Shown here: piece by piece, positions 1-5,767 of the stretch | How positions within the stretch are numbered: the stretch's first letter is position 1 | How the letters are laid out: each line of letters opens with the position of its first letter | Assembly (NCBI GenBank): GCA_965544035.1 | Contig: CBEULR010000023.1 | Coordinates: forward strand, 1 to 19,802 | Direction: 5' to 3' | DNA: 19,802 nucleotides | From: CBEULR01 sp965544035 | GTDB lineage: Bacteria; Bacillota; Desulfotomaculia; Desulfotomaculales; Desulforudaceae | Made by a program: the position numbers and the translations under genes | Notes under the pieces: model-generated | Told to the model about the DNA's origin: nothing | What the model saw: only the letters and a program-made list of their open reading frames with translations | Databases searched by the model: none

Positions 1-189
1 TGGGACAACTCACCACGCAATACCAAGAAACTGAATGAAACTCTGGCCCATTACATATTTTCAAGATACATGCGGATTGGTAGCAGTATGCCCGTACCAG
101 TTTCATAACCGGAGACGAGCAAGCCGGCAGAAACAGTTGACGAGTCATGATAAAATACTAAATCAGTACAGTAAAGAGGAGCCGAACGG
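1..189. other. Non-coding left edge, upstream of azlC
   Basis: No convincing gene is seen here; the one open frame reads through into azlC in another frame and has no SD. A TTGACG hexamer at 137-142 could be a -35 box for azlC, but no good -10 box follows at 16-18 bp, so a promoter is only suggested. The azlC SD (AAAGAGGAG) occupies roughly 173-181. Confidence 0.4.
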
Positions 190-924
190 GTGCGGGCGCA
201 GGTCAAAACGATCAAGGAAACATTGTCTCATACGGGAAACCCGGTCAGTGAGTTCACGGCCGGAGTCGGCAAGGCCGTGCCCGTCATGATGGGCTACGTC
301 CCGATCGCCATCGCCTACGGCGTGCTGGCGCGTGAGGCGGGTCTGACGCTCTGGGAAACGGTGGCGATGAGCCTGTTTTTGTACGCCGGCGCGGCCCAGT
401 TCATCGCCGTGGGCATGTTCGCGGCAGCCATGAGTCCGTTCACCATCATCTTCACCACCTTTCTGGTCAACCTGCGCCACCTGCTGATGAGCGCCTCACT
501 GGCCCCCTTCCTTAAGGGCCGGAGATTCGGCACGCTGGCGCTCCTGGGCACCGGAGTCACCGATGAGACCTTCGCCGTCAACTATGCCGAGTTCAGCAAA
601 GTCCGTCGAAGCCACTACTTTATGTACGGGGTGAACCTGGCGAGCTACTCGTCCTGGGTGACGGGCAGCCTGATCGGGGGTATGGCCGGACAGCTCGTGC
701 CGGGACTGGACCGTCTGCCGCTGGACTTCGCCCTGCCGGCAATGTTCATCTGCCTGCTGGTGATAATGCTGCGGAACCGCCTGATGCTGGCCATGGCCGT
801 GCTGGCCGGGGCGCTTTCGATTCTGCTGGCGCTATGGATTGAAGGAAACTGGAACATCATCCTGGCGACGGTTATCGCCGCCACGGTGGGAGCGGGGTGG
901 GAGAAATGTCGGAAACAATCCTGA
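190..924 (+). CDS. azlC: AzlC-family branched-chain amino acid exporter, large subunit
   Basis: Predicted inner-membrane permease of the AzlC/YgaZ family, which with AzlD exports branched-chain amino acids or analogues. The 244-residue protein has the family length. It shows the typical N-terminal run in which PVMMGYVPIAIAYGVLA is followed by a second hydrophobic segment containing YAGAAQFIAVG, then the NLRHLLMSASL motif and a hydrophobic C-terminal half. GTG at 190 is chosen because AAAGAGGAG lies about 9 bases upstream. The gene overlaps azlD, as expected for a translationally coupled pair. The family assignment is firm; the substrate is inferred from the family. Confidence 0.93.
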   Translation: MRAQVKTIKETLSHTGNPVSEFTAGVGKAVPVMMGYVPIAIAYGVLAREAGLTLWETVAMSLFLYAGAAQFIAVGMFAAAMSPFTIIFTTFLVNLRHLLMSASLAPFLKGRRFGTLALLGTGVTDETFAVNYAEFSKVRRSHYFMYGVNLASYSSWVTGSLIGGMAGQLVPGLDRLPLDFALPAMFICLLVIMLRNRLMLAMAVLAGALSILLALWIEGNWNIILATVIAATVGAGWEKCRKQS

Positions 925-1223
925 TCATCCTGGGAATGGGCGTGGTCACCTATCTGCCGCGCATGGCCCCCCTGGTGCTGCTGGCCAACCGGACCATCCC
1001 GGACGGGCTGATCCGCTGGCTGCGCTTTGTGCCGGCGGCCGTGCTGGCCGCCCTGCTGGCTCCCGAACTGCTGCTGCAGGACGGCGGGTTAAACCTGTCC
1101 CTGTCCAACCATTACCTGTTGGCGGCCCTGCCCTGCTTCGCGACCGCCGTACGAACCAAAAACCTGTTCCTAACCGTCTTCGTGGGCCTCGGCGCGGTGA
1201 TGCTGCTCCAGTATCTACTCTAG
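897..1223 (+). CDS. azlD: AzlD-family branched-chain amino acid exporter, small subunit
   Basis: Small membrane partner of AzlC. It is 108 residues from the GTG at 897, or 105 from the ATG at 906, and almost entirely hydrophobic. It carries the family pattern near the N-terminus (GMGVVTYLPRMAPLVLL) and the segment LIRWLRFVPAAVLAALLAPEL. Either start overlaps the end of azlC (28 or 19 bp); a GGGAG-type SD precedes both, so the exact start is open. The stop overlaps the stop of the convergent vapC gene by 9 bp. AzlCD would act as a two-component exporter in the cytoplasmic membrane. Confidence 0.9.
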   Translation: MGEMSETILIILGMGVVTYLPRMAPLVLLANRTIPDGLIRWLRFVPAAVLAALLAPELLLQDGGLNLSLSNHYLLAALPCFATAVRTKNLFLTVFVGLGAVMLLQYLL

Positions 1224-1658
1224 ATCCGGCTCCCGCGTCCAACCTCCGACTTCCGCAGTATCCGGCAAACAGATAAAACCTTGTTCGGCAAAATGACGGT
1301 CGAAGGTGAATGCCTCAGGAATCCCGGCTTCATGCATTACCACAAAACTGATACAGTCAACCAGGCTCAATCTTTTGCGCTGGGCGGCCAATAGTGCCGC
1401 TTCCCCCCGCCGATGAATAGTCTCATCCACCCAGACCACCCGCAACATCGGTTCGATGTCCGTCGCAAGAAGTCTCACCGCTTCTATTCCCAAGCGGCGC
1501 TGCACCAGAGCATAGGTCTCCACCAGAATGTAGTTGCTGCAAACGAGAGTCGCGTCGCTGGTCAGCAACGACCTCCACTGGGCTTTGGCCGCTTTGTGCC
1601 AGCGGTCATCGGCATCAATGACGGCAAGGATGGCCGAGGTATCAATGTAGACAGTCAC
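1215..1658 (-). CDS. vapC: PIN-domain toxin, VapC type
   Basis: Probable VapC-family ribonuclease toxin, 147 residues. The PIN acidic residues are all visible: D6 in the N-terminal YIDTSA strand, E47 in LVETYAL, D101 in SLVDCISF and D120 in TFDRHF, so the active site looks intact. The PIN fold normally ends soon after the FICLP strand at about 128-132. Here about 15 further residues (AEVGGWTREPDLE) run into the 3' end of azlD and may be acquired read-through sequence. The start overlaps the antitoxin stop by 4 bp, indicating coupling. The RNA target cannot be told from sequence. Confidence 0.92.
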   Translation of the reverse strand: MTVYIDTSAILAVIDADDRWHKAAKAQWRSLLTSDATLVCSNYILVETYALVQRRLGIEAVRLLATDIEPMLRVVWVDETIHRRGEAALLAAQRKRLSLVDCISFVVMHEAGIPEAFTFDRHFAEQGFICLPDTAEVGGWTREPDLE

Positions 1659-1906
1659 TCTTCAAAAGCCTCCGCCAGGTATTTGTCGTGCTCGACGGAT
1701 AAGTCCCGCAACCCTGAACGAAAACGACCAGCGGCCTCCATAGCACGCCTGACCCTCTCCTCCCGGCTTACGGTGCCTTCGGCAGTGTATTGCTCAACAG
1801 CCTCGCGGATTATTTGGGCCATCGACACTCCCCTGTCCGCTGCCAGTTGCTGAACCCGGCGGGCCTGTTCCTCAGTCAGTTGAATCTGAGTGCGAATCAT
1901 CCGCAT
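1655..1906 (-). CDS. vapB: Ribbon-helix-helix antitoxin, VapB/CopG type
   Basis: Antitoxin partner of the adjacent PIN toxin. The N-terminus (RTQIQLTEEQARRVQQLAADRG, then VSMAQIIREAVEQY) is a classic ribbon-helix-helix DNA-binding domain: one beta strand followed by two helices. The charged C-terminal part (about residues 50-83) would wrap the toxin. The frame is open to an ATG at 1912, but the only SD (AAGG) abuts that codon. The ATG at 1906 (6 bases from the SD), or the one at 1900, is the more likely start. Proteins of this class usually repress their own operon, which fits the inverted repeat immediately upstream. Confidence 0.88.
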   Translation of the reverse strand: MRMIRTQIQLTEEQARRVQQLAADRGVSMAQIIREAVEQYTAEGTVSREERVRRAMEAAGRFRSGLRDLSVEHDKYLAEAFEE

Positions 1907-1919
1907 CACCATCCTTAAA

Positions 1920-1959
1920 TGATTACACTAATGCTAATATGTAATCACTTTCCTGTCAA
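1920..1959 (-). promoter_or_regulatory. vapBC promoter with overlapping inverted-repeat operator
   Basis: Read on the minus strand, TTGACA (1954-1959) is separated by 17 bp from TAGCAT (1931-1936), a plausible -35/-10 pair 25 bp before the vapB start. A perfect 8-bp inverted repeat, TGATTACA at 1920-1927 and TGTAATCA at 1940-1947, spans the spacer and the -10 box. Ribbon-helix-helix antitoxins usually bind such repeats, so this is the likely autoregulatory operator. The repeat is seen directly; its binding role is inferred. Confidence 0.7.
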
Positions 1960-1964
1960 TTAAG

Positions 1965-2405
1965 TCAGATCTGCTCGGCCGGGTCGCCCTTTTTTATCAC
2001 CCCGCCCTGAATAACGCGGCAGAACAGACCTTCGTGCGGCAGGAGGCTCACACCGTTATACTTTTCCGTCACCACACTGGGGTGATCCTCTTTCCCGACC
2101 TGGGTGACTTCCAGAATCACACTGTCCCCCAGCTTGATCCGGCTGCCGGCCTGCAGGCGGGAAAAGTCCATGCCGTCGATCAGGATGTTCTCGGCAAACC
2201 CGCCCGGACCGACGTTTAAGCCGTGCTCCCGATTCGCCTTCTGCACGCTGGCCCGCTTCAGCAGGGTAACCTGCCGTCCCCAGTCACCCGCGTGCCCGTC
2301 ATTTTCGATCCCGTGGTTCTCGATAACCCTGGCTTCCGGCACTTCCGTTTTGAGCTGCCCCCGTTCCGGGCTGATCGAAATGGAATGGATTGTACCCTTA
2401 TTCAT
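1965..2405 (-). CDS. MOSC domain-containing protein
   Basis: Stand-alone MOSC (molybdenum cofactor sulfurase C-terminal) domain protein of 146 residues. Conserved features are the N-terminal strand GTIHSISISPERG, the HAGDWGRQVTLL segment, GGFAENILIDGMDF, the RIKLGDSVILEVTQVGK strand and the C-terminal GLFCRVIQGGVIKKGD. The MOSC family is linked to sulfur transfer and molybdenum-cofactor handling; the substrate of this short form is unknown. The frame opens at 2432, but AGGAG lies 7 bases before the ATG at 2405, which is therefore chosen. It has its own promoter, and its stop lies just before the vapBC promoter. No molybdenum-cofactor genes adjoin it. Confidence 0.85.
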   Translation of the reverse strand: MNKGTIHSISISPERGQLKTEVPEARVIENHGIENDGHAGDWGRQVTLLKRASVQKANREHGLNVGPGGFAENILIDGMDFSRLQAGSRIKLGDSVILEVTQVGKEDHPSVVTEKYNGVSLLPHEGLFCRVIQGGVIKKGDPAEQI

Positions 2406-2442
2406 GTCCGCACTCCTTTTGTTCATTTGCATCTCAAACCCA

Positions 2443-2472
2443 ATTATAGTGTGCTTTTGTAAAGACTAGCAA
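2443..2472 (-). promoter_or_regulatory. Promoter of the MOSC gene
   Basis: On the minus strand a perfect TATAAT -10 box (2443-2448) lies 18 bp after TTGCTA (2467-2472), a 4-of-6 -35 box. This places the start of transcription roughly 30 bases before the MOSC start codon. Confidence 0.6.
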
Positions 2473-2553
2473 CAAAGAGTGTGTATGTGAGTGTCAAGGT
2501 ATATACTGTAGTTATGGCACACAGCCATGCAAGAAATTTGGGAGGCAAGCCTT

Positions 2554-2607
2554 ATGTTATTGAGAGATGTATTGGAAACTGTCGCCGAGGGTTCACCGAG
2601 TCTCTAA
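2554..2607 (+). CDS. Putative 17-residue leader peptide upstream of rsgA
   Basis: A short ORF, ATG to TAA, encodes MLLRDVLETVAEGSPSL. It has a strong SD (GGAGG at 2541-2545) 8 bases before the ATG, better than many full genes in the window. It ends one base before the first arm of the competing hairpins in the rsgA leader. The peptide has four leucines, but no codon run that would mark a classical amino-acid attenuator. It is unrecognised; its expression and function are inferred from the SD and its position only. Confidence 0.4.
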   Translation: MLLRDVLETVAEGSPSL

Positions 2608-2608
2608 C

Positions 2609-2688
2609 GGGAATCCTCCTTTGTTGACCCTCTAAGAAAACGAAGCCGGGGATTCCCCTTTTGATTTCCATTTCTAAAGGAGGAATCC
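2609..2688 (+). promoter_or_regulatory. Mutually exclusive hairpins that can sequester the rsgA SD
   Basis: Segment 2614-2622 (TCCTCCTTT) is exactly complementary to the rsgA SD region AAAGGAGGA (2676-2684). The pairing extends to GGA at 2610-2612 with TCC at 2686-2688 across one A-A mismatch. The overlapping segment GGGAATCC (2609-2616) is also exactly complementary to GGATTCCC (2650-2657), extendable by two pairs. Both pairings use bases 2614-2616, so they exclude each other: one hides the SD and the other frees it. The complementarity is seen directly; the switching is inferred. Confidence 0.5.
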
Positions 2689-2691
2689 GGG

Positions 2692-3759
2692 TTGGATTTG
2701 ACACTGTATGGTTGGAACAGCTCTGTTGAGGAGCTTTTCTACCCCTTTGCCGGGCAAGGGCTGATCCCCGGCAGGGTGATCCTGGAACAGAAGCACCGCT
2801 ATCGGCTGCAAACCGCAAGGGGCGAAGTATCGGCGGAGGTCGCGGGGAAAATGCATTACCAGGCCCGCTGCCGCAGTGACTTCCCGGCCGTCGGCGACTG
2901 GGTGGCGGCCGCATTAAGTGAAGACGGTCCGGCGATCATCCAGGCAGTGCTGCCGCGCAAGAGCAAGTTCTCGCGCAAGGCTGCCGGAGGCCGCACCGAG
3001 GAACAGGTGGTAGCGGCCAATGTGGATACCGTGTTTCTGGTCAGCGCGCTGAACCGGGAATTCAATGTGCGCCGGATCGAGCGCTACCTGGCGATGGCCT
3101 GGGAGAGCGGGGCCGTCCCGGTGATTATCCTGAACAAGGCCGATCTGTGTCCGGACGTTCCGAGCCGGATATGGGACACGGAGTCGGTGGCCCCGGGCGT
3201 TCCCGTGCACGCGATCAGTTGCGCCGAACAGCAGGGGCTGGACGCGCTCCAGCCTTACCTGAGCCAACGGGGGCACACGACCGCTGTTCTGGGATCGTCC
3301 GGTGTGGGCAAGTCGACGCTGATCAACCTGCTCATGGGGGCGGAAGTCGGACGGGTCAACGCGGTGCGTCGCGGCGACGGACGCGGCCGCCATACCACCA
3401 CCCACCGGGAGCTGATGCTGATGCCGTCCGGGGGCCTGATTATCGACACCCCGGGAATGCGTGAACTCGGGCTCTGGGAAGCAGACGGAGGCGTCCAGGA
3501 TGCCTTTGCCGATATCGAAGCGCTGACCGGACAGTGCCGTTTTCGGGACTGCCGGCACGACAGCGAACCCGGCTGCGCGGTCCGGCAAGCGGTACAAGAC
3601 GGGATGATCAGCCAGGGACGCTATGCGGGCTATCTTAAGCTGCAGAAGGAGCTGGCCTTCCTGGCCGGGAAAGAGCATCTGTCGGTCCGCCTGGCCCGCA
3701 AGGAACGGGAAAAGAAACTGGGCAAGCTGATCAAGGAGATCAGCGGGAAAAAGCGCTGA
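2692..3759 (+). CDS. rsgA: Ribosome small subunit-dependent GTPase A
   Basis: Cytoplasmic GTPase of the RsgA/YjeQ/YloQ family, which acts in late maturation of the 30S subunit. The 355-residue protein shows the circularly permuted GTPase order: G4 NKAD at 148-151, G5-like AISC at 174-177, P-loop GSSGVGKST at 201-209, the basic switch RGRHTTTH at 231-238 and G3 DTPG at 252-255. An N-terminal OB-fold region spans about 25-110. The C-terminal zinc site is C282, C287, H289 and C295. The TTG start at 2692 has AAAGGAGG 8-9 bases upstream. It is transcribed alone, from an unusual leader to a strong hairpin. Confidence 0.97.
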   Translation: MDLTLYGWNSSVEELFYPFAGQGLIPGRVILEQKHRYRLQTARGEVSAEVAGKMHYQARCRSDFPAVGDWVAAALSEDGPAIIQAVLPRKSKFSRKAAGGRTEEQVVAANVDTVFLVSALNREFNVRRIERYLAMAWESGAVPVIILNKADLCPDVPSRIWDTESVAPGVPVHAISCAEQQGLDALQPYLSQRGHTTAVLGSSGVGKSTLINLLMGAEVGRVNAVRRGDGRGRHTTTHRELMLMPSGGLIIDTPGMRELGLWEADGGVQDAFADIEALTGQCRFRDCRHDSEPGCAVRQAVQDGMISQGRYAGYLKLQKELAFLAGKEHLSVRLARKEREKKLGKLIKEISGKKR

Positions 3760-3773
3760 TCCTGCTGACCGCA

Positions 3774-3808
3774 GAGAAGGATCTCGAACCACGTTCGGGA
3801 TCCTTCTT
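3774..3808 (+). terminator. Hairpin terminator after rsgA
   Basis: Arms 3774-3789 and 3793-3808 form a 16-bp stem (with G-T pairs) around a 3-base CAC loop, starting 14 bases after the rsgA stop. The T-rich tail is poor (CGTTTAGG), so termination may be Rho-independent but imperfect. Alternatively the stem may protect the 3' end. Confidence 0.65.
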
Positions 3809-3866
3809 CGTTTAGGCCATGGCGATCAAGGCATTTGCCCCGGTTAACACGGGTCCTGTTGAGTTC

Positions 3867-4493
3867 TTATACTTTGCGCATCTCTTTGCTGTGCCGCAGT
3901 GTGTTCACCAGTAGCTGCACAAACTCGGGCTGCGGCTCGGCGATGCTGCGGCCCAGGTGCTCGAACTTGTCACAGCTGCTCATCCAGACCAGCAGCCCCC
4001 GGGAATACGAGCGGACCGTCACCAGGGGCACCGGCCGGTCGCCGTCGTAGGCCTGTTTGGTCACGATCAGCGGCACCACGTCGGGTGCCCACGAGCCCCA
4101 GCAGACCTCGCCGTCGTCAAGGGCAAACGCGGGCGGGAGGCCGGCCACAATCGGGTGATCCTTCTGTGCTTCCACAACCAAATAGTCAATCGGAGTGGTT
4201 TCGCGGCGGAAGTTGGTGATCTTCCCGCCGAAAGCCCGCTGCAGGATTTCGTTCCGCACCCTGCGGTAGATGATATCGTGCGTCCCGATTACCACGCCGC
4301 CGCCGTCCACATACTGCAGAATCTTCTTCTGGATCTGTGTTCTTGTGTGCGGATCCTCGGCCAGTTTGGTCACGTCGGTGATGATCAGGATCAGCAGCTG
4401 CACATACCTGGCATTCAGGGGATACTGTTTTTCACTTCCTGAACAGTACTCAGTCCCGGCTTCGATCGGATCGGGGCGGGTCAAAACCCTCAA
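3867..4493 (-). CDS. ThuA-like protein (glutamine amidotransferase-like fold), N-terminus uncertain
   Basis: The central and C-terminal parts resemble the ThuA (trehalose utilisation) family: a strand LLILIITDVT, helix then YVDGGGVVIGTHD, FGG, HPIVAGLPPAFALDDGE, then RSYSRGLLVWMSSCDKF and a closing helix. No ThuA member has a well-defined catalytic role that could be transferred here. The first strand and helix of the fold, normally some 40-50 residues, are not recognisable. The frame opens at a TTG (4493) without an SD, overlapping the upstream phosphodiesterase gene by 44 bp. The true start may instead be the GTG at about residue 36, or the gene may have lost its 5' end. It is last in the minus-strand series. 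Confidence 0.6.
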   Translation of the reverse strand: MRVLTRPDPIEAGTEYCSGSEKQYPLNARYVQLLILIITDVTKLAEDPHTRTQIQKKILQYVDGGGVVIGTHDIIYRRVRNEILQRAFGGKITNFRRETTPIDYLVVEAQKDHPIVAGLPPAFALDDGEVCWGSWAPDVVPLIVTKQAYDGDRPVPLVTVRSYSRGLLVWMSSCDKFEHLGRSIAEPQPEFVQLLVNTLRHSKEMRKV

Positions 4494-5154
4494 ATATCAC
4501 ATTATCGCACCACGGCCGCACCCGGTGATACTCTTCGAGGGAGGACACGGTCCAGCCCAGAACCGGGATTCCTTGTTCTCGCAAGGCCTGCAGCTCCGGA
4601 TTAGGCATCCGCCTGATGTCGTAGGCGATGAAACACGGGTCGCTGATGTGCATGAACGACAGGGAATCTTTGGATAACTGTCCGCGGCAGACCTCCGGGG
4701 CATGGAGTCCGAACCAGCGGACGGAAAGCGGATTAAATGACTGGATCGCATAGGGGCCTTGGTACCGAACGAGCGCCCGGTGCAGGTTTTCCTCCAGCAC
4801 CCCCGGCGCCCCGTTGTTCTTGATTTCGATCAGGAGCGGAACCGCGCCCCGCACCAGATCCAGCACCTCAGCCAGCAGCGGTATGCCCTGGTCGGTGCCG
4901 AGCAGTCTGAAGTCCTTGATGATCCGGGCGTCGGCGCTGGATACCGGCTGGTCCGCTCCGGTCATGCGCTGCAGGTTATCATCGTGAAAGACCGCGATTT
5001 CCCCGTCGGACAATGACTGCACGTCCAGTTCGATGGCGTATCCGCGTTTGATGGCGCGTTCAAAGGAACGCAGGGAGTTTTCCGGGCAGGTTTCCGAATG
5101 GAAACCCCGGTGCGCGATCGGCACATCCACCAGCCACTTTTCTCTCAAATTCAT
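4450..5154 (-). CDS. Glycerophosphodiester phosphodiesterase family protein
   Basis: GDPD-family enzyme of 234 residues that hydrolyses glycerophosphodiesters to glycerol 3-phosphate and an alcohol. Visible active-site residues of the TIM barrel are H15 and R16 (IAHRGFHS), E25-N26 (PENSLRSF), E42 and D44 (IELDVQ), and H57 (AVFHDDNLQRMTG). LIEIKN, SFNPLSVRWF and the closing DNVIFEGF also fit. No signal peptide is seen, so it is probably cytoplasmic. The frame is open to 5310, but AGGAG lies 8 bases before the ATG at 5154 and the family begins there. It lies 31 bp after the secreted calcium-motif gene. Confidence 0.93.
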   Translation of the reverse strand: MNLREKWLVDVPIAHRGFHSETCPENSLRSFERAIKRGYAIELDVQSLSDGEIAVFHDDNLQRMTGADQPVSSADARIIKDFRLLGTDQGIPLLAEVLDLVRGAVPLLIEIKNNGAPGVLEENLHRALVRYQGPYAIQSFNPLSVRWFGLHAPEVCRGQLSKDSLSFMHISDPCFIAYDIRRMPNPELQALREQGIPVLGWTVSSLEEYHRVRPWCDNVIFEGFDPPRSDRSRD

Positions 5155-5185
5155 TTGTTCAACTCCTGCTGTAAATGGTCGAGGA

Positions 5186-5767
5186 TCATTCGCCGCATAA
5201 CCGGAAGCCCCAGCCGTCCCACTGCAGGACAATGGTCCGGAGAGGCGCTTTTTCGTCGAGAGTGTAGCGTTCACCGGTGAGGCGGCGGTACGCCCCCTCC
5301 GCCGCGACAATCTCTTTCAGGCCGTCACCGTCCACGTCCCGGACCTCAAAAGAGACAATCGGGCGGTCCAGATTGGAGGAACACCAGACCGGATGCAGGG
5401 TGTCATCCGTCAGGCGATAGACGAATAGGTGCTGCTTATAGCTCCGGTCCGCATCAGTCTCCCAGAAGGGCTTCACCGGACCGAAGCTCCCCCTTTTCCA
5501 CAAGGTCATCACCAATTCAGGAGTGCCGTCACGGGTAACGTCCCCCAGCGCAAAGCCGTCCACCCGCCAGGCACGGGGAGACTCCCAGAGCACGGCCCCG
5601 CCCGCTCGGACCGTCAGGCGTCCATCAGCGAGTACGTACTGCTCCGTCTTCCCGTCACCATTGAGATCACCGGTCGCGGACCGGGATACCGTCTGCCCGC
5701 CCCCGGGCAGAAAGACGAACGCGCCCAAAATCAAAGCACAGATCAGGATACGCACTGTTTTTCTCAA
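5186..5767 (-). CDS. Secreted FG-GAP/VCBS-like protein with calcium-binding motifs
   Basis: Predicted exported protein of 193 residues with a basic start and a hydrophobic core (residues 7-20) resembling a signal peptide. Three evenly styled DxDxDG-type motifs are visible: DLNGDGKTE at 34, DVTRDGTPE at 76 and DVDGDGLKE at 144. Each is followed by a hydrophobic strand, as in FG-GAP or integrin-like beta-propeller repeats, which bind calcium. Only about three blades fit, so it is not a full propeller. The TTG start overlaps the stop of the DUF3160 lipoprotein gene by 4 bp (TTGA), implying coupled translation and a shared role at the cell surface. The function is unknown. Confidence 0.75.
   Translation of the reverse strand: MRKTVRILICALILGAFVFLPGGGQTVSRSATGDLNGDGKTEQYVLADGRLTVRAGGAVLWESPRAWRVDGFALGDVTRDGTPELVMTLWKRGSFGPVKPFWETDADRSYKQHLFVYRLTDDTLHPVWCSSNLDRPIVSFEVRDVDGDGLKEIVAAEGAYRRLTGERYTLDEKAPLRTIVLQWDGWGFRLCGE

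Noticed and set aside
35..289. 84-codon frame at the left edge
   Set aside because: No SD, no domain, and its second half is azlC read in another frame.
2650..2665. GGATTCCCC followed by TTTTGATTT as an intrinsic terminator in the rsgA leader
   Set aside because: The partner arm is over 30 bases upstream, leaving a large loop, and the T-tract is short and interrupted; SD sequestration explains the pairing better.
2914..3792. 292-codon minus-strand frame opposite rsgA
   Set aside because: It is antisense to a protein with complete GTPase motifs; composition is Arg/Gln/His-rich shadow-like and it crosses the rsgA terminator hairpin.
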